From Pseudomonas fluorescens (GTDB taxonomy: Bacteria > Pseudomonadota > Gammaproteobacteria > Pseudomonadales > Pseudomonadaceae), in NCBI RefSeq assembly GCF_000968015.1, contig NZ_LACH01000072.1:1-37952 (forward strand): DNA of 37,952 nt. The letters run 5' to 3'. This document shows positions 25,345-33,074 of the stretch, piece by piece. Every line of letters begins with the position of its first letter. Within the stretch, counting starts at the first letter, position 1. A program made the translations under genes and the position numbers. The notes beneath the pieces were generated by a model. It made no database searches. It was given only the letters and a program-made list of their open reading frames with translations, and was not told the DNA's origin.

Positions 25345-26715
25345 TCAGAGTCGGCCGAATTCCTGCGCCGTACGATCAACAGCTTTCAGGGTCTTGCCAA
25401 CCAGTTCATCAACCTCTTCACGACTCGCAATCAACGCCGGCGCCATGATCATCCGCCCCAACGTCGAGCGAATAATCACGCCCTCTTCAAAGCCAATCGT
25501 GCGGCAACGCCAGGCAATGTCGTTCTCGTTGGTAAAGCGCTTGCGACTGGTTTTGTCTTCAGCCAATTGCAGCGCCGCCACCATGCCGACACCCTGAATA
25601 TCGCCCACCAACGGGTGATTGCCGAACACTTCGCGCAAGCACTGTTGCAGGTAAGGCCCGATGTCGTCCTTGACCCGTGTCACCACCCCTTCATCGCGCA
25701 ATGCCGTGAGGTTGGCGATGGCCACCGCCGCCGCCACCGGGTGCCCGGAGTAGGTCAAGCCGTGAGCAAACACCCCGCCCTGCTCCACCAACACCTGAGC
25801 CATTTTCTTCGACAGAATCAATCCGCCCATGGGGATGTAACCTGAGGTCAAACCCTTGGCGATCGACAGCGTGTCCGGCTCGAAACCGAAGTGCTCGTGG
25901 GCGAACCATTCGCCGGTGCGACCGAAGCCACCGATCACTTCATCGGCGCACAACAGCACGTCGTATTTACGGCAGATCCGCTGAATTTCCGGCCAGTAAC
26001 TTTCGGGTGGAAAGATCATCCCGCCAGCGCCCTGGAACGGTTCGGCGATAAACCCGGCGACCTTGTCCGCGCCGAGCTCGAGAATCTTCGCTTCCAGTTG
26101 CTGCGCCGCCCGCAGACCAAATTCGGCCGGGGTCAGGTTGCCTTCGTGGGCGAAAAAGTACGGCTCATCGATGTGTTCGATGTCGGGGAGCATGCCGCCC
26201 ATTTCGTGCATGAACTTCATGCCACCGAGCGCCGTCGCCGCCAGGGTCGAGCCGTGGTAACCGTTCCAGCGACCGATCATGACTTTCTTCTCAGGCTTGC
26301 CGAGAATCGTCCAGTAACGCCGTACGGTGCGGATCAGTACCTCGTTGGCCTCGGAGCCGGAGTTGGTGTAGATCGCGTGGCTGTAGTGCCCTGGCAACAG
26401 GCTGAACAGCAACTCCGAGAGCTCGATCACCTGTGGGTGGGTGGTGTGGAAAAACATGTTGTAGTACGGCAACTGCTCCAGCTGCCGGGTCGCGGCGGCA
26501 GCCAGGTCCTTGCGCCCGTAACCGAGGTTGGTGCACCACAGCCCGGACATGCCGTCGAGGTAACGCCGACCATCGTTGTCCCACAGGTGCAGGCGCTCGC
26601 CACGGACCATCACCCGAGGCCCTTCATCGTTGAGCGCTTTTTGATCGACGAATGCGTGGATGTGGTGCGCAGCGTCGGCGGCCTGGTAGTCGCGGGTTTC
26701 ACGTGGTGTGGTCAT
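25345..26715 (-). CDS. Class III aminotransferase (polyamine/omega-amino acid:pyruvate type)
   Basis: A 456-aa PLP-dependent aminotransferase with the fold-type I class III signature. TNSGSEANE (near 117-125) binds phosphate, D258 in LLCADEVI contacts the PLP nitrogen, and K287 in SIAKGLTSG forms the Schiff base. The pattern HIHAFVDQKALNDEGPRVMVRGE resembles SpuC-like putrescine:pyruvate and related omega-aminotransferases. It follows the aldehyde dehydrogenase gene by 23 bp. The pair would convert a terminal amine to an aldehyde and then to an acid. The exact amine is not determined by the sequence. Confidence 0.92.
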   Translation of the reverse strand: MTTPRETRDYQAADAAHHIHAFVDQKALNDEGPRVMVRGERLHLWDNDGRRYLDGMSGLWCTNLGYGRKDLAAAATRQLEQLPYYNMFFHTTHPQVIELSELLFSLLPGHYSHAIYTNSGSEANEVLIRTVRRYWTILGKPEKKVMIGRWNGYHGSTLAATALGGMKFMHEMGGMLPDIEHIDEPYFFAHEGNLTPAEFGLRAAQQLEAKILELGADKVAGFIAEPFQGAGGMIFPPESYWPEIQRICRKYDVLLCADEVIGGFGRTGEWFAHEHFGFEPDTLSIAKGLTSGYIPMGGLILSKKMAQVLVEQGGVFAHGLTYSGHPVAAAVAIANLTALRDEGVVTRVKDDIGPYLQQCLREVFGNHPLVGDIQGVGMVAALQLAEDKTSRKRFTNENDIAWRCRTIGFEEGVIIRSTLGRMIMAPALIASREEVDELVGKTLKAVDRTAQEFGRL

Positions 26716-26738
26716 CGCCAGTTCTCCGTTTCTTGTTG

Positions 26739-28244
26739 TTAGCGCAATTGAAACCAGGTGGTCTTCAACTGGGTGTATTTATCGAATGAGTGCAGCGACA
26801 GATCGCGGCCGAAACCGGATTGTTTGCCGCCACCGAAAGGCACGGTCACATCCAGCGCATCGACGCTGTTGACCGACACCGTACCGGCTCGCAATTGCCG
26901 CGCCACGCGGTGGGCGCGGTTTAGGTCATCGGTCCACAGCGACGCGGCCAAACCGTAGACGCTGTCGTTGGCCAGTTGCAAGGCGTGGGCCTCATCATCG
27001 AACGCCGTGACCGCCAGCACCGGGCCGAACACTTCATCGCGAAACAGCGGCATGTCCGGGCTCACGCCGGTGAAAATCGTCGGCTGAATGAAGTTGTCGG
27101 AGCCGTTGAAAATCGACTGTCGACCGCCACAAAGTTTCGTCGCACCTTGGCGTTCGGCCTGCTGGATGAACTTCATGATGCGCGCGGTCTGGCGGCTGTC
27201 GACGATTGCGCCGGCGCCGCTCGACGGGTCCAGCGGATCACCCGGTTGCCAACGTTCGGCGTGCACTTTGAGGCACTCGACGAACTCGTCATGAATCGAG
27301 CGTTCCACCAGCAAGCGCGAGTTGGCCGAGCAGACTTCGCCCTGATTGAAGAAGATCCCGAACGCGGCTTTCTCGGCGGCCAGATCCAGGTCCTGACAAT
27401 CAGCGAACACCAGATTGGCGCTCTTGCCGCCACACTCCAGCCACACCTGTTTCAGGTTGGATTGCGCCGAGTACTGCATGAAATATTTGCCGACTTCCGT
27501 GGAGCCGGTGAACACCAGGCAATCGACGTCCGGGTGCAAACCGAGGGCTTTGCCGGTCTGCTCGCCGAGCCCCGGCAGCACGTTCAGCACGCCGGCTGGC
27601 AGGCCGGCTTCCAGCGCCAGTTCGGCCAGACGCAGGGCGGAAAACGGTGACTGCTCGGCGGGTTTGAGAATCACCGAATTGCCCGCCGCCAGCGCTGGCG
27701 CGAGTTTCCAGGCGGCCATGTCCAGCGGGAAATTCCAGGGCACCACGGCCGCAACCACCCCTAGCGCTTCGCGGGTGATGGTCGCCAGCACGTTCTGCGC
27801 GCTTGGGGCGATCTGGTCATAGAGTTTGTCGAGGCTTTCGGCGTACCAGCGAAACACCCCGGCGGCGCCCGGTACGTCGATGTTGTAGGCGTCCATCACC
27901 GGTTTGCCCATGTTCAGCGAATCGAGCAGCGCCAGTTCTTCGCGATGGCTCATGATCAGATCGGCCAGACGCAACAGCACTTGCTTGCGCTCACTCGGCG
28001 AACGCGCCGACCAGGTACCAGCCTCGAACAGGTGCCGCGCATTGCGCACCGCCGCGTCAACGTCTTCATCGCCGCACGCGGCCACGTTGGCCAGGCACTG
28101 GCCGGTGGCCGGGTTGATCGCAGCGAAGGTCTGCCCCGACTGCGCCGCACGGGGGTTACCGTCGATCACGGCCTGATCGGGAAACCGCAGCGCAGCGGCT
28201 TTGTTTTGCCAGAATGTAAGCTCGAACACGTTCAGATGCTCCAT
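26739..28244 (-). CDS. NAD(P)-dependent aldehyde dehydrogenase, PuuC/KauB type
   Basis: A 501-aa aldehyde dehydrogenase with N171 (VPWNFP), general base E270 (LECGGKS), nucleophile C305 (NQGEVCSANSR) and the end motif PFGGGKQSGFGRD. Its closest visible pattern is PuuC/KauB, which oxidises gamma-glutamyl- or guanidino-aminobutyraldehyde in polyamine and agmatine degradation. ATG 28244 gives the family N-terminus (EHLNVFELTFWQNKA). It is the first gene of an operon with the class III aminotransferase, and the 72-bp block copy B begins 18 bp upstream. The divergent LysR gene is its likely regulator. Confidence 0.92.
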   Translation of the reverse strand: MEHLNVFELTFWQNKAAALRFPDQAVIDGNPRAAQSGQTFAAINPATGQCLANVAACGDEDVDAAVRNARHLFEAGTWSARSPSERKQVLLRLADLIMSHREELALLDSLNMGKPVMDAYNIDVPGAAGVFRWYAESLDKLYDQIAPSAQNVLATITREALGVVAAVVPWNFPLDMAAWKLAPALAAGNSVILKPAEQSPFSALRLAELALEAGLPAGVLNVLPGLGEQTGKALGLHPDVDCLVFTGSTEVGKYFMQYSAQSNLKQVWLECGGKSANLVFADCQDLDLAAEKAAFGIFFNQGEVCSANSRLLVERSIHDEFVECLKVHAERWQPGDPLDPSSGAGAIVDSRQTARIMKFIQQAERQGATKLCGGRQSIFNGSDNFIQPTIFTGVSPDMPLFRDEVFGPVLAVTAFDDEAHALQLANDSVYGLAASLWTDDLNRAHRVARQLRAGTVSVNSVDALDVTVPFGGGKQSGFGRDLSLHSFDKYTQLKTTWFQLR

Positions 28245-28262
28245 GGGCTTTCTTGTGGATTG

Positions 28263-28334
28263 GATGTTGGCCCAGGCCTGTGTCCAGTAAAAATAGTAAA
28301 AATGTCTTCGCAGACCATGAAAAAACTGGGCAGC
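28263..28334 (-). promoter_or_regulatory. 72-bp conserved upstream block, copy B (aldehyde dehydrogenase operon)
   Basis: This is the partner of 25074-25145 and lies between the aldehyde dehydrogenase ATG (28244) and the LysR ATG (28425). The three cores are spaced 28-29 bp centre to centre, close to whole helical turns. The AT-rich middle core reads GACATTTTTACTATTTTTAC on the minus strand. No convincing sigma-54 pattern was found. Protein binding fits the preserved spacing better than coding does. Confidence 0.65.
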
Positions 28335-28424
28335 CAATCTCCCCGGTGGCGCGGTATGTGGTTATTGTTCAGGCATAACAACACCGTCGTCAGAACGGAT
28401 GCAGTCGGCGCGAAAATTGCCTGG

Positions 28425-29369
28425 ATGTCGAAATCATCCACCCCGAGGTTTGCCGTGGCTGCCTACAACCTGCGTCAATTGAAGTACTTCATCACCACCG
28501 TCGAATGCGGCAGCGTCGCCGAGGCGTCGCGCAAGCTGTACATCGCCCAGCCGGCGATATCCACGGCGATCAAAGGCCTGGAAGACAGCTTCGGGGTGCA
28601 ACTGCTGATCCGTCATCACGCTCAGGGCGTGTCATTGACCCCCAGCGGCGCGCGCTTCTACCGCAAGGCTCAGGAACTGCTGCGCATGGCCAAGGAGTTC
28701 GAACAGAACGCCCTCGCCGACAACGACGTGGTGGCCGGGCAAATCGATATTGGTTGTTTCGAGACGGTCGCGCCGCTGTACCTGCCGCAGTTGATTGCCG
28801 GATTCTCGGCGCTGTATCCGGGGGTGAAAATCCGCATCCGCGACGGCGAACAGCAAGAGCTGGTGCAAGGCCTGACCTCGGGCACCTTCGACCTGGCGAT
28901 CCTGTATGAACACGACCTCGACGCCACCATCCAGACCGAACCCTTGATGCCGGCGCAACGGCCTTATGCGTTGCTGCCGGCGGATCATCGCTTTGCCCAA
29001 CTCAAGCAAGTGTCGCTGCGTGATCTGTGCCTGGAGCCGATGATTCTGCTGGACGTGCAACCGAGCCGGACCTACTTCGTCAGCCTGTTCGAAGAGTTGG
29101 GGCTGACGCCGAACATCGCCTTCAGCTCGCCGTCGATCGAGATGGTCCGGGGCATGGTCGGGCAAGGGTTCGGCTTCTCTATCCTGGTCACCCGACCGCA
29201 TTCGGAATGCACCTATGACGGCCAGAAAGTGGTGTGCGTGGACATCGTCGAAGACATCACCGGCTCAGGGCTGGTGGCGGCGTGGTTGAAACGCGGGCAG
29301 TTGACTAAACCGGCGCAGTTGTTTGCCGACTATTGTCGGGAGCAGTTGACCGCCAAAGCCGCCTCTTGA
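28425..29369 (+). CDS. LysR family transcriptional regulator
   Basis: A 314-aa LTTR. The N-terminal HTH begins at residue ~14 (YNLRQLKYFITTVECGSVAEASRKLYIAQPAISTAIKGLE) and is followed by the periplasmic-binding-protein-like effector domain (~100-300; QIDIGCFETVAPLYLPQLIAGF). ATG 28425 gives the expected length; the frame is open far upstream inside the complement of the aldehyde dehydrogenase gene. It is divergent from the aldehyde dehydrogenase/aminotransferase operon. The shared 72-bp block suggests that it also governs the ABC operon 3 kb away. Confidence 0.9.
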   Translation: MSKSSTPRFAVAAYNLRQLKYFITTVECGSVAEASRKLYIAQPAISTAIKGLEDSFGVQLLIRHHAQGVSLTPSGARFYRKAQELLRMAKEFEQNALADNDVVAGQIDIGCFETVAPLYLPQLIAGFSALYPGVKIRIRDGEQQELVQGLTSGTFDLAILYEHDLDATIQTEPLMPAQRPYALLPADHRFAQLKQVSLRDLCLEPMILLDVQPSRTYFVSLFEELGLTPNIAFSSPSIEMVRGMVGQGFGFSILVTRPHSECTYDGQKVVCVDIVEDITGSGLVAAWLKRGQLTKPAQLFADYCREQLTAKAAS

Positions 29370-29382
29370 ACATCAACGTCAA

Positions 29383-29473
29383 AAGATCGCAGCCTCGTTT
29401 CACTCGACAGCTCCTACATGTACCGCGTATCCCTTGTAGGAGCTGTCGAGTGAAACGAGGCTGCGATCTTTTG
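29383..29473. repeat. REPIN, GATCGCAGCC family with TTTCACTCGACAG arms
   Basis: Long inverted arms, each containing GATCGCAGCCTCGTTTCACT and CGACAGCTCCTAC, lie between the convergent LysR and hrpB genes. The same sequence starts the window (1-33) and ends it (37935-37952). It differs from the 4580 and 10245 elements in the middle of the arm. Confidence 0.88.
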
Positions 29474-29477
29474 ACCT

Positions 29478-31997
29478 TCAGCTTTTACGAGGCTTGATCC
29501 GCGCGGTTGCCTCGGCCACCAGCGGATCATCCGGCCAGTAGTGCTTCGGATACCGCCCCTTCAAATCCTTCTTCACCTCGGCATACGTACTGCGCCAGAA
29601 GTTCGCCAGGTCCTGGGTCACCTGCACCGGTCGCCTCGCCGGGGACAGCAAATGCAGTTTGACCACTTGCCGGCCACCGGCAATCCGAGGGGTCTCGGCC
29701 AAGCCGAACAACTCCTGCAACCGCACTGCCAGAATCGGCGGCTGCTCACTGTAGTCCAGACGAATCGATGAACCCGAAGGCACGCTCAAATGATGCGGCG
29801 CCAGCTCATCGAGCCGTTGCGGCAGCGGCCACGGCAATAGGTTGTGGACGATGCTCGACAGGTCCAGATTGGCGAAGTGACTGAGCCGCGAAACTTTGCC
29901 CAGATATGGCATCAGCCAATGTTCGAGGCTTTTGAGCAGTGCAGCATCGCTGACATCCGGCCATTCACTCTGCTCTTTACTGCCGAGATCCAGCTGCCGC
30001 AGCAACGCCACTCGCGCTTGCCACTGACGCAGCTCCGGGGTCCACGGTAATAGCTCCAGACCTTTGCGTCGCACCAGATTCACCAGCGCCTGACTGCGGG
30101 CGGTCTCATCTAGTCCGGTCAACGGCTCGCGGCTGAGGATCAATTCACCGACCTTACGCTGACGCTCGGCGCGCAACACGCCTTCGCGCTCGTCCCAATC
30201 CAGTTGATCGACCACGCGCACTTGCTCGGCCAACACTGAATCGAACAGCCCTGGATCGAAATCCGCCGCCAGATAAATCCGTTCTTCACGCTGGCCCTGA
30301 CGGCTGCCGAGATCGGCGATCACCAGCCACGGTTGCTTCATCAAACTGTCGGCTTCGGCGAACAACGCTGCGCGACCGTTGGCCAGGCGATACTCAGCGC
30401 CACCGGCACGACGCTGCTGGGCAACACGGTCGGGATAGGCCAACGCCAGCAGTGCGCCGAGCCAACGCGGATGATCCGGATCGCTGACCGGCTCCGACGC
30501 CTTGCCCCGCAGATAACCGCGATACTGACGCGCCAGTTGCCTGGCACGTTGCACGCCACCCTGAGCGCCGCGTGCGGCGCGCTCTTCGCCGGACAACAGC
30601 ACCAGTCGACTGTGCAGATCCGCCCCGGCGCCACGCAAAATATCCCGCTCACCGAGCAATGCCGCGACATCGCACGCCATGTCGGCCAAGCCAAGCGCCT
30701 GACCGCGCAACAGCAAATGCGCAATACGTGGATGCGCCGGCAGTTCGGCCATGGCCTGACCGTGGCGGGTCAGCGCTTCGCCGTCCAATGCGCCCAGGCG
30801 CTCAAGCAAGTCCTGAGCCTGTGCATAAGCGGCCGCTGGCGGCACGTCGAGCCACACCAATTGCCCCGGCGTCACGCCCCAGCGGCCGAGCTGCAACGCT
30901 AGCCCGGCAAGATCCGCCGAGAGGATTTCCGCACTGGCATAGGCCGCCAGTTGTTCATGCTGATCCTGCGACCACAACCGATAACACACACCCGGTTCCA
31001 ACCGCCCTGCCCGGCCCGCGCGCTGAGTGGCGCTGGCTTTGGAAATACGTTGAGTGTCGAGGCGGGCCATGCCGCTGCCCGGGTCGAAACGCGGCACCCG
31101 CGCCAACCCGGCATCGATCACCACGCGCACGCCATTAATGGTCAGGCTGGTCTCGGCGATGTTGGTCGCCAGCACCACTTTGCGTTTGCCGGCGGGGGCC
31201 GGATCAATCGCCGCGCGTTGCGCGGCGAGGTCCAGTTCACCGTGCAACGGGCAGAGCAGCACTTGCGTGCTCTCGCCCAGTGCATCGGCGAGTTGTTGAT
31301 GTACCCGACGGATTTCCGCCTGCCCCGGCAAGAACACCAGCACGCTGCCGGTTTCATCATTCAGTGCTTCGAGAATGGTCTGCACCAGACGCGGCTCGAT
31401 GAATTCACCCGGTTGAAACGGCCGCCCCCAGCGCATCGCCACCGGGTACATGCGGCCTTCGCTGCGCAGGATCGGCGCGTCATCGAGCAACCCGGCCAGG
31501 CGTTCGCCTTCCAGCGTTGCCGACATCAACAGGATTTTCAGCGGTTGATCGTCACGAAACAGCTCGCGGCCATTCAGGCTCAAGGCCAGCGCCAGATCGG
31601 CGTCGAGACTGCGCTCGTGGAATTCGTCGAAAATCAGCAGGCCAACGCCTTCGAGCGCCGGGTCGTCCTGCAAGCGTCGGGTCAGAATCCCTTCGGTGAC
31701 CACTTCGATGCGGGTGTTGGGGCCGACTTTGCTGTCGAGACGAATGCGATAGCCGACGGTTTCGCCGACCTTCTCGCCCAGCTCACTGGCCAGACGCTCC
31801 GCTGCTGCCCGCGCGGCCAAACGGCGCGGCTCAAGCATCAGAATGGTCTGCCCGGCCAACCAGGGCTCGTTGAGCAAGGCCAACGGCACACGGGTGGTTT
31901 TACCGGCACCGGGCGGTGCTTCGAGCACGGCTTCGTGGCGTGTAGCCAAGGCTTCACGCAGGGCGGGTAAAACTTCATCAATCGGCAAAGAAATCAT
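29478..31997 (-). CDS. hrpB: ATP-dependent helicase HrpB
   Basis: An 839-aa DEAH-box/DExH helicase. Motif I is APPGAGKTT (~residues 27-35), motif II is IFDEFHERSLDAD, motif III is LLMSATLEGERL, and motif VI includes QRAGRAGR. The HrpB-specific C-terminal domain ends in YPKHYWPDDPLVAEATARIKPRKS. Its role in bacteria is still unclear; HrpB proteins are probable RNA helicases. ATG 31997 has a GGGAG ribosome site. A MITE-like element starts only 10 bp upstream, so the promoter must lie inside or beyond it. The first ~26 codons are duplicated at 34157-34236. Confidence 0.95.
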   Translation of the reverse strand: MISLPIDEVLPALREALATRHEAVLEAPPGAGKTTRVPLALLNEPWLAGQTILMLEPRRLAARAAAERLASELGEKVGETVGYRIRLDSKVGPNTRIEVVTEGILTRRLQDDPALEGVGLLIFDEFHERSLDADLALALSLNGRELFRDDQPLKILLMSATLEGERLAGLLDDAPILRSEGRMYPVAMRWGRPFQPGEFIEPRLVQTILEALNDETGSVLVFLPGQAEIRRVHQQLADALGESTQVLLCPLHGELDLAAQRAAIDPAPAGKRKVVLATNIAETSLTINGVRVVIDAGLARVPRFDPGSGMARLDTQRISKASATQRAGRAGRLEPGVCYRLWSQDQHEQLAAYASAEILSADLAGLALQLGRWGVTPGQLVWLDVPPAAAYAQAQDLLERLGALDGEALTRHGQAMAELPAHPRIAHLLLRGQALGLADMACDVAALLGERDILRGAGADLHSRLVLLSGEERAARGAQGGVQRARQLARQYRGYLRGKASEPVSDPDHPRWLGALLALAYPDRVAQQRRAGGAEYRLANGRAALFAEADSLMKQPWLVIADLGSRQGQREERIYLAADFDPGLFDSVLAEQVRVVDQLDWDEREGVLRAERQRKVGELILSREPLTGLDETARSQALVNLVRRKGLELLPWTPELRQWQARVALLRQLDLGSKEQSEWPDVSDAALLKSLEHWLMPYLGKVSRLSHFANLDLSSIVHNLLPWPLPQRLDELAPHHLSVPSGSSIRLDYSEQPPILAVRLQELFGLAETPRIAGGRQVVKLHLLSPARRPVQVTQDLANFWRSTYAEVKKDLKGRYPKHYWPDDPLVAEATARIKPRKS

Positions 31998-32288
31998 GCT
32001 GGCTCCCCAGGGCGTGCCCACAGTAAATTGCGAGTCGCGTTGAAGCTGTGGGCGTGCCAGGCAAGGCGCGGGACGCAGGTAAGGGTCGTTTCCTTACCAA
32101 GTTCCGCAACGCAGCATGGCACGTCCACAGCTTCAGCCCGGAGGGCCGAACCCCAGTAAAACTTATTAGCCATTGCGCGTGGTCGATCTGGAAAAAACAA
32201 CTTCAGTACTCAACTAATCCTGGAAGGGGTGAGACGCGGCCGAAATTTACTGTGGGCACGCCCTGCCGCCGGGAAGTATAACGGCGAA
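31918..32288. repeat. Long direct repeat, copy 1
   Basis: About 371 bp matches copy 2 (34157-34525) in the same orientation, offset by 2239 bp and then by 2237 bp after a 2-nt indel. It contains the 5' end of hrpB, the MITE-like element and the flank AGTATAACGGCGAA. The first ~90 bp and the left half of the element are almost identical between copies. A stretch near 32150-32240 is clearly more diverged. The two copies bracket the AbiE-like genes. Confidence 0.9.
32008..32265. mobile_element. MITE-like element, copy 1 (22-bp terminal inverted repeats)
   Basis: The ends are exact inverse complements: each terminal repeat is CA followed by GGGCGTGCCCACAGTAAATT. The 258-bp interior has no believable gene. 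It contains a long stem (32042-32059 with 32117-32134, 17 of 18 paired) capped by GGTAAGG/CCTTACC (32078-32098). Non-autonomous mobile elements have this form, but no transposase is in the window. It sits 10 bp before hrpB and so forms its promoter or 5' leader. Confidence 0.75.
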
Positions 32289-32315
32289 GCGCCCGGCTCA
32301 ATGTAACCGGGCGCT
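32288..32315 (-). terminator. Hairpin after the toxin-like gene
   Basis: AGCGCCCGG and CCGGGCGCT form a perfect 9-bp stem with a 10-nt loop, 6 bp beyond the stop of the nucleotidyltransferase gene. The T-tract on the minus strand is poor, so termination strength is uncertain. Confidence 0.5.
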
Positions 32316-32321
32316 CAGAAT

Positions 32322-33074
32322 CTAGATTTTGAACGCGGTTCGTATGCGCGTCGCTATTTCACCGATAGTCACTCCACGCAGCCCGATGGCTTTCATGTCC
32401 ACGTCCAGTGAAGGCATGACATCCAGAAACTGCCGTAAATCCTCTGTGATGCTTTCCGGTAGATCAAACTCAGAGTCTGCTGAAAGAAGCCGAGACAAAA
32501 CAATAATGTCTTTCAGGTGTTTATTGCTTTTGCGGCCGGCGTTCGACTCTTCGCACTCCGGGCGGCTGAGATTGGTCCATGCCTGTGCTTTTAGCGGGAT
32601 CAGTCGGTCGACACCAATGTAGGAAAGATCCGCAGTGTCGTTACGACCTTCTACGATGAAGGCGTAATAAGCCTCGTCGAGCAGAATTGCTGACAGATCG
32701 GAAATATCTCCGTCTACAGGGACTGGAGTCAGGTGAGCACCTTCCGGCAATGACAAGCCTTCAGGGGCCCTTGAGAATAACTCCAAAAGTACCGGGTAGT
32801 TCTCGGCGGCAGGATTGCCGAATCTATAGCGTCTTGTCGGCCCATCAAGCGCCTGACGCTCCGTGTAACCGCCGCGCTTCACGAACGCCCAGAACTCGGC
32901 GCCGAACACGTCATCCAAAGCTTCAATGATGAGAACGATATCCAGATCACGGGTCGCCCGGAACTCCAGGCCTGCTTCTTCAAGGGCCAGACTGGCTGCA
33001 ACGCCGCCGATCAGCACATATCGATCCGCGTGTCCGGCAAAGGCCCCGCGAAAGGTATCCAGTCCTTTTACCAT
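32322..33074 (-). CDS. AbiEii-like nucleotidyltransferase, putative toxin
   Basis: A 250-aa protein of the polymerase-beta-type nucleotidyltransferase fold (DUF6036/AbiEii-like). The glycines of IGGVAAS (G23, G24) and the metal pair D43/D45 in ATRDLDIVL form the active site. IPLKAQAW (K162) and KHLKDIIVLSRLL (188-197) match the later conserved motifs of AbiEii toxins. It overlaps the upstream regulator gene by 7 nt (ATGGTAA), so the two are co-translated in antitoxin-toxin order. In type IV abortive-infection systems this partner transfers nucleotides to block growth on phage infection. Codon use is visibly more AT-rich than in the flanking genes, which suggests transfer. Confidence 0.75.
   Translation of the reverse strand: MVKGLDTFRGAFAGHADRYVLIGGVAASLALEEAGLEFRATRDLDIVLIIEALDDVFGAEFWAFVKRGGYTERQALDGPTRRYRFGNPAAENYPVLLELFSRAPEGLSLPEGAHLTPVPVDGDISDLSAILLDEAYYAFIVEGRNDTADLSYIGVDRLIPLKAQAWTNLSRPECEESNAGRKSNKHLKDIIVLSRLLSADSEFDLPESITEDLRQFLDVMPSLDVDMKAIGLRGVTIGEIATRIRTAFKI

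Noticed and set aside
28263..28334. A sigma-54 promoter, or a short peptide beginning MKKLGS, as the reason for the conserved 72-bp block
   Set aside because: No GG-N10-GC pattern fits both copies. The encoded peptides keep only about half of their residues, with changes clustered in the two spacers rather than at third codon positions.
31994..32200. A minus-strand 68-aa open frame upstream of hrpB
   Set aside because: It runs across the element and out of frame over the hrpB start, with no ribosome site. It is probably a by-product of the repeat.
32048..32281. A plus-strand 77-aa open frame inside the MITE-like element (repeated at 34287-34469)
   Set aside because: It lies wholly in the element, its frame diverges and shifts between copies, and the sequence is explained by hairpin structure and terminal repeats.
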